A stretch of DNA of 64,000 bases from Bin87 sp965220505 (GCA_965220505.1 CBDCQE010000001.1:372001-436000); one strand, 5' to 3'; shown: positions 26,850 through 36,028, counted from the first letter of the stretch. Made by a program: numbers and translations. The notes: generated from the letters alone by a model not told the origin.

Positions 26850-27905
26850 ATGAAATTCGCCCTGTTTTCGCACATACCCTGGCCTGAAGAGAATACGCCG
26901 AGAGCCCTCTTTGCGGATTTGTTGGAGCAGGCCGTGGTGGGTGAGGAGATGGGTTTCAACGCCATCTGGTTGGCCGAACACCACTTCACGCGGTATGGGC
27001 TTGGGGCTTCGTCGCTGGTGGTCGCCAGCAACATAGCGGCGAGGACCAGCACGATTAGACTGGGGACTGCGGTCCTGATACCGCCCTTGCATCACCCGGT
27101 TCGGCTGGCTGAAGACACGGCTACGCTCGATGTGCTCAGCGACGGACGGCTGGACGTTGGGTTCGGCAGGGGCGCATCGGGCACGGAGTACGGTAATTTC
27201 GGCATCGACCACGGCGAGAGCCAGGCGCGCTACCGCGAGTCCATCGAGATGGTGGAAACTCTATGGACTACTCCCGACTGCACTTTCCGGGGAAACTACT
27301 ATTCCACCGAGCGTCTTAACTTGGTGCCTACTCCCTTGCAACGGCCGCATCCGCCGGTCTATGTCGCGGCGACGCGCAGCGCAGAGTCGCTGGAGTTTGT
27401 ATCTTCCACGGGGCGCCGGCTGATCATCGGGGTTGTCCTTAATACGGACGATGCACTGGATTTGCTGCAGCGCTTTCTGGCGCAGGCTCAAGCCAGCGGG
27501 CACGCCGCGTCACCATCAGACGTTCCATTCTTTCGCTACTTCTATGTGGCGGACACCGAGGAGCAGGCCCACCGCGACGCGCGAGAGGCACTGAACTGGA
27601 CACTGGACATCAACACCTGGAGGCGCGAATTTTCGGTCGGAAGCGAAGTGTACGAAAGCATTGACGACTACCGCAAACGCCGTACTGAATTACCGCCGTC
27701 GTACGAATATCTCGCCGAGCACCGAGCTTTCATCGGTACGCCGGATCAGTGCGCCGCGAAGATTCAGACCCTCCACGACGCCGGGGTCCGCTACTTCGGC
27801 TGCAATTTCGCCTTCGGCGGCCTGGACCAAAAGAAGCAGTTGCGCTCGATGGAGCTGTTTGCGAGGGAAGTGATGCCTCGCTTCTCCGACGGACAATCGG
27901 CGTAG
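26850..27905 (+). CDS. Luciferase-like (LuxA-type) flavin-dependent oxidoreductase
   Basis: 351 residues; GAGGAG lies 4 nt before the ATG. MKFALFSHIPWPEENTPRAL, EEMGFNAIWLAEHHFTRYGL with the bacterial-luciferase EHHF motif, AARTSTIRLGTAVLIPPLHH, LDVLSDGRLDVGFGRGASGT and TPLQRPHPPVYVAATRSAES. It is closer to FMN-dependent alkanal/alkane-type monooxygenases than to the F420 enzymes at 8544 and 12024. Predicted reaction: monooxygenation using FMNH2 and O2; substrate unknown. Its stop is 1 bp from the stop of the convergent MFS gene. Confidence 0.88.
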   Translation: MKFALFSHIPWPEENTPRALFADLLEQAVVGEEMGFNAIWLAEHHFTRYGLGASSLVVASNIAARTSTIRLGTAVLIPPLHHPVRLAEDTATLDVLSDGRLDVGFGRGASGTEYGNFGIDHGESQARYRESIEMVETLWTTPDCTFRGNYYSTERLNLVPTPLQRPHPPVYVAATRSAESLEFVSSTGRRLIIGVVLNTDDALDLLQRFLAQAQASGHAASPSDVPFFRYFYVADTEEQAHRDAREALNWTLDINTWRREFSVGSEVYESIDDYRKRRTELPPSYEYLAEHRAFIGTPDQCAAKIQTLHDAGVRYFGCNFAFGGLDQKKQLRSMELFAREVMPRFSDGQSA

Positions 27906-27906
27906 G

Positions 27907-29409
27907 TTAGTCGTTTCCGGCGGGCCTCGGCTGCGGTTCCGGAGCGACCGGGGGTTTCCGAAGCGCGGCCCAGTTGCTCACCGCTCTGTAGAGGGAAATC
28001 GCCGCTCCTGTGGCGAGCGCCGCGCCCAACATCAAAAACGCCCAACGGAGCCCGGCGACGAACGCCGTTGCCACCTCGGGATTAACCGCCTCCAGCTTGG
28101 GCTCCACTCCGTAGGTTGCCATGGTCGACACCACCACGGTGGTGGACACGGCGACGCTGACCACGTTCGCCGAGTTCCTGACCAATTGGGTCAGCGCTGA
28201 AACCACCCCGTATCGGCTACGGTCCACCACGCTGAGAATGCTGCTGCTGTTGGGTGAATTGAAAATCCCGTTACCGGTGCTTTGCATCATCATGGTGGCG
28301 ATGACCAGCCAAACCGGGGACCGCTCCTGGAGCGCAAAAGCCAGGACAAAAGCCCCCGCCGCGGTCAACGCCATGCCACACACCGTCGGGACCCGCCATC
28401 CGAAGCGATCAGCCACGCGGCCGCTGAACGGCCCGATTAGCACCATGCACACGGCGGGCGGGATCATCATCAACCCGACCTGCTCCGGTGAATATTGCAG
28501 CACGCGCTGCAAGTAGAATGGCATCATGAAACGCGCCGCCGACGAACCGAAGAACGACAACCACGCCGCGGCAACCCCCAGCCCGAATATCTGGTTGGTG
28601 AACAGCCGCAGGTCCAGCATCGGCGCGCGGACTCTCAGCTCCCACCAGATGAACCCAGCCATCAGGACCGCCACCGCGACACCACCCACGATCACCGGGG
28701 TGGACAGCCAGCCCAACCCGTTGCCATTACCTACCACCAGCAAAAGAACGAGGAGTATCACTCCGGAAACCGCGGCACCGGTCCAGTCGAATGAGGAGGC
28801 TCCTTGCCCCCGGTGATACTGACCCGCACCCGGACCTCGTTCCAGCAGGAGCCATGCGAGCACCAGCACCAGGCCGCCCGCCGGAACATTGATGTAAAAC
28901 ACCGATTGCCAGCCGAACCACGCCACGAGGAAGCCACCCACGGCCGGCCCGGCGATCGCTCCCATTCCTACGACGCTGAGGTGAGTGCCCAGGGCCTTGC
29001 CACGCTCCGAGTCGGGGAACGCCGCGATCATCATGCCCATGCCGCAGCCCTGGACCATGCCGGCTCCGACTCCCTTCAAGACGCGCATTACTACAAGCAT
29101 CTCGAGGCTGGTAGAAAGCGCGGCGCCCAGTGAGGCGAAGACGAAGATTGCCGTGCCCGTCAGGTACACCCTGCGTCGACCAACGACATCACCCAGACGC
29201 CCCATGGGCAGCAGGAGAACGCTGATCACCAGCGCGTACGCGACCACCACCCACTGAACCGATTCCAATGACGCGTCGAAATGGGACTCGATGCCCGGCA
29301 GCGCCACGAGCACGCTGCCGTGATCGACCACCGAGAAAAATGTGCCGGCGGCTATGGTCCAGAAAGCCCACCATTTGTAGGACTGGCTGGACGTAATGCG
29401 TTGGATCAA
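27907..29409 (-). CDS. DHA2-type (EmrB/QacA) MFS exporter with uncertain TTG start
   Basis: About 500 residues and 14 predicted membrane segments if translation starts at the TTG at 29409. WWAFWTIAAGTFFSVVDHGS, LLPMGRLGDVVGRRRVYLTG (motif A), RVLKGVGAGMVQGCGMGMMI (motif C-like) and GPAVGGFLVAWFGWQSVFYI mark the EmrB/QacA drug/proton antiporters. The frame extends further upstream but no ATG with a ribosome site lies in it. Instead AAAGGAG drives a short out-of-frame ORF (29459-29406) whose TGA overlaps the TTG (TTGA). It is the third gene in a row of MFS exporters on this strand. Confidence 0.82.
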   Translation of the reverse strand: MIQRITSSQSYKWWAFWTIAAGTFFSVVDHGSVLVALPGIESHFDASLESVQWVVVAYALVISVLLLPMGRLGDVVGRRRVYLTGTAIFVFASLGAALSTSLEMLVVMRVLKGVGAGMVQGCGMGMMIAAFPDSERGKALGTHLSVVGMGAIAGPAVGGFLVAWFGWQSVFYINVPAGGLVLVLAWLLLERGPGAGQYHRGQGASSFDWTGAAVSGVILLVLLLVVGNGNGLGWLSTPVIVGGVAVAVLMAGFIWWELRVRAPMLDLRLFTNQIFGLGVAAAWLSFFGSSAARFMMPFYLQRVLQYSPEQVGLMMIPPAVCMVLIGPFSGRVADRFGWRVPTVCGMALTAAGAFVLAFALQERSPVWLVIATMMMQSTGNGIFNSPNSSSILSVVDRSRYGVVSALTQLVRNSANVVSVAVSTTVVVSTMATYGVEPKLEAVNPEVATAFVAGLRWAFLMLGAALATGAAISLYRAVSNWAALRKPPVAPEPQPRPAGND

Positions 29410-29459
29410 CTGCGTGACTGCCTGGGACGGGACCGTGCGGCGAATAGGATAACCATCAT
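29406..29459 (-). other. Candidate 17-residue leader ORF overlapping the DHA2 MFS start
   Basis: ATG ATG at 29459/29456 is preceded by AAAGGAG and encodes MMVILFAARSRPRQSRS before a TGA at 29408-29406. The TGA shares bases with the TTG proposed for the exporter. This arrangement would give coupled re-initiation, or an attenuator-like control. A single-base sequencing or mutational frameshift joining the ATG to the exporter frame is the alternative. Confidence 0.4.
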
Positions 29460-29506
29460 ACTCCTTTCGGAAACCTGACGCTGCTACGCCTTGGTGACAG
29501 GGGCCA

Positions 29507-30757
29507 TCAGGCCAAACGCCGCACGCGGCCCAGCACAACCCAGCAAACCGCCGAAGCGCCCAGGCCGAGGACCGCAATTATTGCCATGGCCGTGGACGGC
29601 GATGTAACGTCTGAGAGAATTCCGACACCCAGGCTGGCCACGACCAGGAACCCGCGATCAAAGCTCTGCAGGCTGGTCATGCGTCCGCGGAGGCTGTCCG
29701 GCGCCAAGGTCTGAATTAACGTGCCGCGGGCGGTCCGGAACACTGCCTGGCTGAATGCCATAGCCGCGATGAACAGGAATGCCAGCGCCATCCACTTGGA
29801 AAACGCGAAGACCAGCAGCGTGGCCGAACTGCCGACGGCCGCTCCCAGCACCACCTTCCCCTTCGGGAATATGAACCCGAATGTGGCCATCATGAGCGCC
29901 GCCAGCAGCCCTCCAACTCCGGTCACTGCCAGCAGATAGCCGCCCACGTCGGCGTCTCGATGCAACACTTCGGTAGTGAACACGGGAAACAGGAACCACG
30001 ACGGGTGCAGGATGATATTAGGAATGATCGACAAGATCATCAGTTGGAAGAAGGCTCGTTCCCCACTCCAAACGTATCGCAATCCTTCGATCATGTTGGA
30101 CATCGCCGATCCGCGCTGGCGGGCATTTCCTGGCGTGTGGAACGGAGTACGCAGCCTGAAGATCATCAAGACGTTGACCAGGTAGAGGCACGCTTCGATA
30201 GTGAAGTTCCAGAAGAACCCCAGAGTGAAAATCAGGATTCCGCCCACAAACGGGCCAACGATTCGGGTGCCGGTAATGGTCAACACGTTTGTGGCCAGTG
30301 CGTTTCCGAGCATCTCCCGGGGCACGGTGCCCGCGATCAACGCCTGGCGCATGGGCTGTACCGTGGAGTGACAGCAGCCCGCGAGTATCACGTACAGGTA
30401 GGCATGCCAAATCTGCACCTTTCCGGTCAGGATCAGTAGCGCGAAAGCGACGGCCAGGACCGCCATCGCAGTCTGGAGGACCATGACCAACTTGCGTCGG
30501 TCGAACCGGTCGCTCAGCACACCGCCCCAGGGGCCAACCACCAGGCCGGGCAGCGTATTGATTCCGCCCACCGTGACCACCAACAATCCGGCGACGTTTG
30601 AGCCTTCGGATAACTCCCGCACCAGCCAGCCCACGCTCAACAATTGCAGCCATTGAGCGTTGTTGGCAAAGAAATTGCCGAACCACAGATACCGGAAATC
30701 CCGGTAAGCCAGCCAGGCGTCCAGTGTGTGCAGGCGTGGCAACCGTGCGGTTCGCAA
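29507..30757 (-). CDS. MFS exporter (EntS/MFS_3-like), tandem paralogue B
   Basis: 416 residues; TTG start at 30757 preceded by AAGAGGGG, 12 bp after the previous gene. LPRLHTLDAWLAYRDFRYLW, NNAQWLQLLSVGWLVRELSE, GPWGGVLSDRFDRRKLVMVL (motif A) and NVLTITGTRIVGPFVGGILI match the enterobactin-exporter-like MFS_3 family, with about 12 membrane segments. It shares the whole architecture and the N-terminal LPRLHTLDAWLAYRDFR string with the gene immediately upstream, so the two arose by tandem duplication and have diverged widely. Confidence 0.87.
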   Translation of the reverse strand: MRTARLPRLHTLDAWLAYRDFRYLWFGNFFANNAQWLQLLSVGWLVRELSEGSNVAGLLVVTVGGINTLPGLVVGPWGGVLSDRFDRRKLVMVLQTAMAVLAVAFALLILTGKVQIWHAYLYVILAGCCHSTVQPMRQALIAGTVPREMLGNALATNVLTITGTRIVGPFVGGILIFTLGFFWNFTIEACLYLVNVLMIFRLRTPFHTPGNARQRGSAMSNMIEGLRYVWSGERAFFQLMILSIIPNIILHPSWFLFPVFTTEVLHRDADVGGYLLAVTGVGGLLAALMMATFGFIFPKGKVVLGAAVGSSATLLVFAFSKWMALAFLFIAAMAFSQAVFRTARGTLIQTLAPDSLRGRMTSLQSFDRGFLVVASLGVGILSDVTSPSTAMAIIAVLGLGASAVCWVVLGRVRRLA

Positions 30758-30769
30758 ACGGCGCCCCTC

Positions 30770-32026
30770 TTAACGCAGCGCCCGCACTCGCCGGAGCGTG
30801 GCGAAACACCCTAGCGTTACCGACAACCCCAGGCAGCCAAGCGCCAGGATCGCCATCGATGCCGAGGTAAAATCAGCGAAAATGCCCACTAGCACGCTCA
30901 CTCCGATCAGGAAGGACCGCTCGTAGGCCAGCAGGGCCATGGTGCGGGCGCGGAAGCGGTCCGGCACGATGGTCAGCACCAGCGTCCCCTGCGTGGTGCG
31001 GAAGTAGGCCTGGAAGAACGACATCGCGCCCAAGACGGTGAACGCGGCCCAGGGCCACACGGAGAAGGCGAACAGGATGGTGGTCAGCGACGACAGCACT
31101 GCGGCGCCAAACAGGATGTAACCGCGCCGGAAGGGCAATCCCCAGGTGGCGATGGTCAGCGTGGAGATCAGGCCGCCCACTCCGGTGATCGCCAGCAGAT
31201 AACCGCCCATATTGGCGTGGGCCTGCATGACTTCGACCGTAAATAGCGGCAGCAGAAACCAGACGGGGTGCAAAATGGTATTTGGAACCACCGACAGCAC
31301 CGCAATTTCCAGGACTTCGCGCTGGTTCCGCCAAAGGTGAAGCAGACCGTCCTTGATGTCTCCGAATGGTGTGAAGCGGCGCTGTTCCTCCGCCGGTTCG
31401 GTGCCCGTGTATGGCGTCCGCATGGGCAGCAACATCAGCACTACGCCCAGGTACAGGGCGGCTTCCAGGGCGAAGTTCCAGAAATATCCCAGAGTGAATA
31501 TCAGTATTCCGCCGAAGAATGGGCCGAAAATGCGAGTCCCGGTCACGGTGAGAGTGTTGATGGCGTAGGCGTTGACCAGCGCATCCCGAGGGACAGTATT
31601 GGAAATCAGAACCTGCTGCAACGGCTGGGTGATGGCCAGGCAAGAACCGGAAATCAAAACGTACGCGTAGGCGTGCCAGGGACGCACGTAATCAGTGGCG
31701 ACCAGGAAAGCGAATCCCAAAGCCAGCAATGCGCTGACGGACTGTAATGTGATCGCCAGCTTCCGACGATCCAGTCGGTCGCCCAGTACTCCGGTTATGG
31801 GGTTGATCAGGAGACCGGGCAGGGTGTTGAGGGCGCTAACCGACAGTACCAATAAACCGCCGATGCCGGAGCCCGCAGACAAGTCCTTAACCAGCCACCC
31901 GATGCTCAGCAGTTGGAGCCATTGGCCCGTGAAACCACAAAAATTTGCCAGCCACAGCAACCGGAAATCCCGGTAAGCCAGCCAGGCGTCCAGAGTATGC
32001 AGACGCGGAAGTCGAAGCGACGGAAT
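30770..32026 (-). CDS. MFS exporter (EntS/MFS_3-like), tandem paralogue A, apparent ATT start
   Basis: 418 residues if started at the ATT at 32026. The nearest standard start (TTG, 31960) would delete 22 residues that align exactly with the paralogue at 29507-30757: IPSLRLPRLHTLDAWLAYRD here against a start codon plus RTARLPRLHTLDAWLAYRD there. The ATT aligns with the paralogue's start codon, GAGAG lies 7 nt upstream, and an in-frame TAA at 32045-32047 rules out an upstream ATG. Twelve membrane segments; motif A in NPITGVLGDRLDRRKLAITL; NTLTVTGTRIFGPFFGGILI is conserved with the paralogue. Likely exporter of a small hydrophobic or siderophore-like molecule. Confidence 0.85.
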   Translation of the reverse strand: MPSLRLPRLHTLDAWLAYRDFRLLWLANFCGFTGQWLQLLSIGWLVKDLSAGSGIGGLLVLSVSALNTLPGLLINPITGVLGDRLDRRKLAITLQSVSALLALGFAFLVATDYVRPWHAYAYVLISGSCLAITQPLQQVLISNTVPRDALVNAYAINTLTVTGTRIFGPFFGGILIFTLGYFWNFALEAALYLGVVLMLLPMRTPYTGTEPAEEQRRFTPFGDIKDGLLHLWRNQREVLEIAVLSVVPNTILHPVWFLLPLFTVEVMQAHANMGGYLLAITGVGGLISTLTIATWGLPFRRGYILFGAAVLSSLTTILFAFSVWPWAAFTVLGAMSFFQAYFRTTQGTLVLTIVPDRFRARTMALLAYERSFLIGVSVLVGIFADFTSASMAILALGCLGLSVTLGCFATLRRVRALR

Positions 32027-32321
32027 GATTGGGCTCTCGCTTGGTTATGGGTAGATGTGCCGTGAACGCGATGGCAGGTGGGAAACGCCGTGGCACGGCG
32101 CAAACGGGAACATGGTGCGCTCGCTCTGAATTGTTGTCAATACGACCGGCGCCAGCCGGAACAAACGTCGTTTCACCCCGAGGAATCGATGACCAGTGGA
32201 CTCCGGCCGCTATGATATGATGACCGTCGATCCTCCAAGTCCCGACCCAACGGACGTTCTTCCGACCTGCGACGGATTGGTTGTAAACGTGCGTTGGGCG
32301 TCGGCCCCTCCCGGTGAAAAT

Positions 32322-33731
32322 ATGCAAGTGGACTCCCAACGCGCCCTGATGGCTCATCTACTGCGCCGGGCCGGATTCGGCGCGACCCCGGCGGAACTCG
32401 ATACCTATTGCGCCTGGGGCTATGAGGAAACGGTCGAGTGGCTGTTGCATCCGGAGGACCAACCGACGCTGGAAGAAGACATCATCGAGCGGTACTACAT
32501 CGACTGGAAGGAGAGCCGCAACATCGAGGGAGCGCTGACCGAAACGGTTTATCGCATGAACTGCAACGCCGGCGTTAGACCTCTCCAGGAAAAGATCGCG
32601 CTGTTCTGGCATGGCGTGTTCGCCACCGGTTTGGCCAAAGTGCTGCACGAGAAAACGATGCTCAATCAGATCGACATGTTTCGGCAATACGGTCTGGGCA
32701 GTTTCCAGGAGTTGTTGCGCCAGTTGGCCCGGGACCCGGCCATGATTTTCTGGCTGGACAACAATTTCAATCACAAAGACGCCATCAACGAGAACTGGGG
32801 GCGGGAGCTGCTGGAGTTGTTCTCCATGGGCGTGGGGATGGACGGCCAACCCAATTACACGGAGGACGACGTACAGGAAGCCGCCCGAGCTTTCACCGGG
32901 TGGACGATTGACGACGATAACGTGGCGAGCATCCCATACGGCAAAACCCCGTGGCTGTTCCGTTACGATCAGGAAGATCACGACGCCGGGGCCAAGACAT
33001 TCCTGGGAGAAACGGGCAACTTCGACGGCGACGACATCATTGAAATCATCTGCCGCCAGCCGTCGACGGCGAGATTCATCAGTCGGCATCTCTACAACTT
33101 CTTCGTAGCCGACGACGTGCAAGTGCCGGCATGGCAGAATACTCCGCCATCGTATCCAGAGGCCATCGCCGCGCTGGAGTCCGAATATTTCCGCTCCGGC
33201 TACGACATTCGGTCCATGCTGCGCGTGATGTTCACCTCCGAGTTCTTCAAGTCGGAAAGCGTGCGCTTCGCCAGGGTCAAAAGCCCCGCTGAAGTGGTGG
33301 TCGGCACACTGCATCTGGTGGGGGATTTCAAATTCCCCAGGGTCGGTTTCATGGATACGGCACTGGAGTGCCGCTACATGAACCAGGACCTGCTGAATCC
33401 GCCGTCGGTGGAAGGCTGGCATACCGGCAGGGAATGGATCGACAGCGGCAGCATGGTGGAGCGCATCAACTACGTGGCCGATAATTTGGGAGACGCGACC
33501 CATCCCGGCGTGAGAACCATCGTAACGAAACTCACGGACCGCAATCCGGACGCACCAGAGATCGTAGACGGGTGCCTGGACTTGTTGGGCAATGTCATGC
33601 TTCGGGAAGACAACCGGAACGCTCTGGTCGCCCAGGCTGAGGCCGCGATTGATGCAGGCGCCGGCGTCGAGGCCGTTATCCTGAACGCGCTGCGAATGAT
33701 CGGGTCAACGCGCGAGTACCAGTTCGCGTAG
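32322..33731 (+). CDS. DUF1800 family protein
   Basis: 469 residues from the ATG at 32322; in-frame ATGs at 32217 and 32220 exist upstream but the conserved family start is MQVDSQRALMAHLLRRAGFG. Other DUF1800 marks: PLQEKIALFWHGVFATGLAK, HKDAINENWGRELLELFSMG, YTEDDVQEAARAFTGWTIDD, GETGNFDGDDIIEIICRQPS and LLNPPSVEGWHTGREWI. DUF1800 proteins are usually paired with DUF1501 and exported; here no DUF1501 gene follows and no signal peptide is visible from this start. Function unknown. Confidence 0.88.
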   Translation: MQVDSQRALMAHLLRRAGFGATPAELDTYCAWGYEETVEWLLHPEDQPTLEEDIIERYYIDWKESRNIEGALTETVYRMNCNAGVRPLQEKIALFWHGVFATGLAKVLHEKTMLNQIDMFRQYGLGSFQELLRQLARDPAMIFWLDNNFNHKDAINENWGRELLELFSMGVGMDGQPNYTEDDVQEAARAFTGWTIDDDNVASIPYGKTPWLFRYDQEDHDAGAKTFLGETGNFDGDDIIEIICRQPSTARFISRHLYNFFVADDVQVPAWQNTPPSYPEAIAALESEYFRSGYDIRSMLRVMFTSEFFKSESVRFARVKSPAEVVVGTLHLVGDFKFPRVGFMDTALECRYMNQDLLNPPSVEGWHTGREWIDSGSMVERINYVADNLGDATHPGVRTIVTKLTDRNPDAPEIVDGCLDLLGNVMLREDNRNALVAQAEAAIDAGAGVEAVILNALRMIGSTREYQFA

Positions 33732-33827
33732 CCAGCCGTACCGCGACGCCTTGAACCGCGTTGCTGCCCAGCGGAAGCAAAGACCAGACTATCGAGCGCG
33801 AATTCGCTACACGGGGAACAGACTCCC

Positions 33828-35036
33828 TTGAGTATCAGAACGGAACCGATACCCGGCGTGGCCAGGCGCTGGATGTCTGATGCGCAATCGGCGTTGGTTG
33901 ATGTGGCTGACGAACTGGCCCGTGAACGTTTTGGGCCGCGTGCGGCGCACTACGATGCCGAGGCGGAGTTTCCAATCGAAAACTATGTCGACTTGCGGGA
34001 AGCGGGATTACTCGCGCTGCGCGTGCCCCCCGCGTACGGCGGCAGCGGCGTTGACCCGCTGACGTTCGCAATGTGCATCCTGGCCGTCGCGCGCGGCTGC
34101 CCTTCGACGGCGCTGACCCTGACCATGCACACCAATGTGCTCGGTTCATTCGTCGCCGGGTTGGGCACACCGGAACAGCGGCGCAGGTACTTTGCCGAGG
34201 CGGTGGAGGCGGGCAAGTTGTTCGCGTCCATAACCAGCGAGCCCGGAGTGTCCGCCAGAGAGCGGTTCGTACTGTCCACCACTTTCACGCCCCAGGATGA
34301 TGGCGGCTACCGCGTTTCCGGTGTCAAGCATTTTTGCTCGCTGGCCGACGCTGCGGACTATTTCTTCGTTTCCGGCGTGGTGGAAGGGAGCGGCGGCGGC
34401 GGTGACAATATCCTGTCGGCGATGATCCGGAGCGATATGAGCGGCGTCCGCGTGACCGGCGAATGGAATGCGGTGGGCATGCGGGCCACGGCGAGCCACA
34501 CGGTCAACTTCGATACCGTGGCGCCGCACGACGCGGTATTCGGGCCGCCCGGTCGATTGCTCAGCGCCGACTGGGGGAGTTTTTCGTTGGGTTACGCTGC
34601 CGTTTACCTGGGAATTGCCGAGGCTGCGTACAACTATATCCGGGAGTACGTCACCGCTCGAACCTGGACACCCGGCGGAGACGTGATGATCGGTCATCCG
34701 TCGACCCAGCAAACGATTGGACAGATGGGCCTGTCAATCCAATCCGGTCGGCTCCTGCTGGTCGACGCGGCACTCACGGACCGGGATGCGGACCCGACCG
34801 GAGCCGTCCTGGCGGTAAACCGAGCCAAGCAATACTGCGCCGAAGTGGGTTCACGGGTAACCGACGCGGCCATGCGGCTCGCCGGGGGTGGCGGGCTGCT
34901 CAAGTCATCGCCGCTGGAGCGGTTGCGGCGGGATGCCCTGTCGGGTCCGGTGATGCCGCCGGCCAACGATCGATGCCTCGAAACCATTGGCAAGCTGGAA
35001 TGCGGATTGCCCGCGGTCACAATCGAGCTGAGTTAA
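33828..35036 (+). CDS. Acyl-CoA dehydrogenase-fold flavoprotein, possibly a DszC-like monooxygenase
   Basis: 402 residues from the TTG at 33828 (the ATG at 33873 is an alternative). Helical N-domain LREAGLLALRVPPAYGGSGV, central beta-domain KLFASITSEPGVSARERFVL and RVSGVKHFCSLADAADYFFV, C-domain SLGYAAVYLGIAEAAYNYIR and LLKSSPLERLRRDALSGPVM. In true acyl-CoA dehydrogenases a catalytic Glu sits in a YEGT-like loop near the C-terminus; here the equivalent stretch is PVMPPANDRCLETIGK with no such Glu. That favours the flavin-monooxygenase branch (DszC, SfnC) or a non-acyl-CoA substrate. The NHL gene follows 8 bp later. Confidence 0.8.
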   Translation: MSIRTEPIPGVARRWMSDAQSALVDVADELARERFGPRAAHYDAEAEFPIENYVDLREAGLLALRVPPAYGGSGVDPLTFAMCILAVARGCPSTALTLTMHTNVLGSFVAGLGTPEQRRRYFAEAVEAGKLFASITSEPGVSARERFVLSTTFTPQDDGGYRVSGVKHFCSLADAADYFFVSGVVEGSGGGGDNILSAMIRSDMSGVRVTGEWNAVGMRATASHTVNFDTVAPHDAVFGPPGRLLSADWGSFSLGYAAVYLGIAEAAYNYIREYVTARTWTPGGDVMIGHPSTQQTIGQMGLSIQSGRLLLVDAALTDRDADPTGAVLAVNRAKQYCAEVGSRVTDAAMRLAGGGGLLKSSPLERLRRDALSGPVMPPANDRCLETIGKLECGLPAVTIELS

Positions 35037-35044
35037 GGAATGGC

Positions 35045-36028
35045 ATGACCACAGTGGTCGAACATCCATTGTCCGTTGCCGGTCTGTACCGGTACCACGA
35101 CGTGATTGGACTGCTCTCCGCCGGTGGGCCCGGATTCAGCGGACCGGTTTCGCTGGCGTTGGGACCAGACGGGTTGTTGCACGTGGCCAGCCGCGCCAAC
35201 CCAAACCAACCTGAAGCGGTGCGGGTCACCAGGTGCAGTTTCGAAGGGGACTACGTCGGCGAGCTCTGCGGCTGGGGAGAGGCGCCGGGGCAGTTCATCT
35301 GGGTGACGGCGATTGCCTTCGGGCCGGACGGCAACCTGTACCTGGCGGATGAAAACACCCATCGCATCTCCAGATTTACTTCTGAAGGCAGGTTCCTGGA
35401 TCATTGGGGCGAATTCGGCAGCGGCTTTGGCCAAATGAACCGGCCCTCCGGCATGGCTTTCGCCCCGGACGGCACGGTGGTGATCGCTGATTCGCTGAAC
35501 CATCGTGTTCAACGCTTCACCATGGACGGCAGTCCGCTGGCCGCTTGGGGCACCCATGGCGACGGGCCGGGTCAGTTCGACATGCCCTGGGGTATCGCTG
35601 TGGACTCAGATGGAGCAGTGTATGTTTCCGACTGGCGCAATGACCGGATACAGAAATTTGAGGCCGGCGGCAGATTTCTTGCCGAGTTTGACGGCAAAAA
35701 CGGTGGCGATGGGTTCGCACGACCCAACGGACTGGCCGTCGGCGGAGGTCGCATCTACGTTTGCGATTGGTGGAACGACCGGGTGCAGGTGCTAGACACA
35801 GACGGGCAAGTGATCGACACCTTGATCGGCCACTCAGGAACGTCCAAGTGGGCCCGGACGTTCCTCGACGCCAACCCGGACATCGAGGAGAAGCTCAATA
35901 GAGCGACGCAGAACATTGAGCTGAAGCGCCGCTTCTATCGGCCCATGGCGGTCACCTTGAGCGCGGACGGGTTGGTGTTCGTGGCTGACTGCTATCGGCA
36001 CCGCGTACAGATTTATCGAAGACTGTAG
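35045..36028 (+). CDS. NHL-repeat beta-propeller protein
   Basis: 327 residues from the ATG at 35045, with AAGGA about 5-6 nt upstream. At least five NHL blades are visible: GPVSLALGPDGLLHVASR, WVTAIAFGPDGNLYLADENT, RPSGMAFAPDGTVVIADSLN, MPWGIAVDSDGAVYVSDWRN and RPNGLAVGGGRIYVCDWWND, then RPMAVTLSADGLVFVADCYR. No signal peptide is visible, so it is probably cytoplasmic. NHL propellers bind ligands or act as lyases or lactonases; the role here is unknown, though close linkage to the flavoprotein suggests one pathway. Confidence 0.85.
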   Translation: MTTVVEHPLSVAGLYRYHDVIGLLSAGGPGFSGPVSLALGPDGLLHVASRANPNQPEAVRVTRCSFEGDYVGELCGWGEAPGQFIWVTAIAFGPDGNLYLADENTHRISRFTSEGRFLDHWGEFGSGFGQMNRPSGMAFAPDGTVVIADSLNHRVQRFTMDGSPLAAWGTHGDGPGQFDMPWGIAVDSDGAVYVSDWRNDRIQKFEAGGRFLAEFDGKNGGDGFARPNGLAVGGGRIYVCDWWNDRVQVLDTDGQVIDTLIGHSGTSKWARTFLDANPDIEEKLNRATQNIELKRRFYRPMAVTLSADGLVFVADCYRHRVQIYRRL

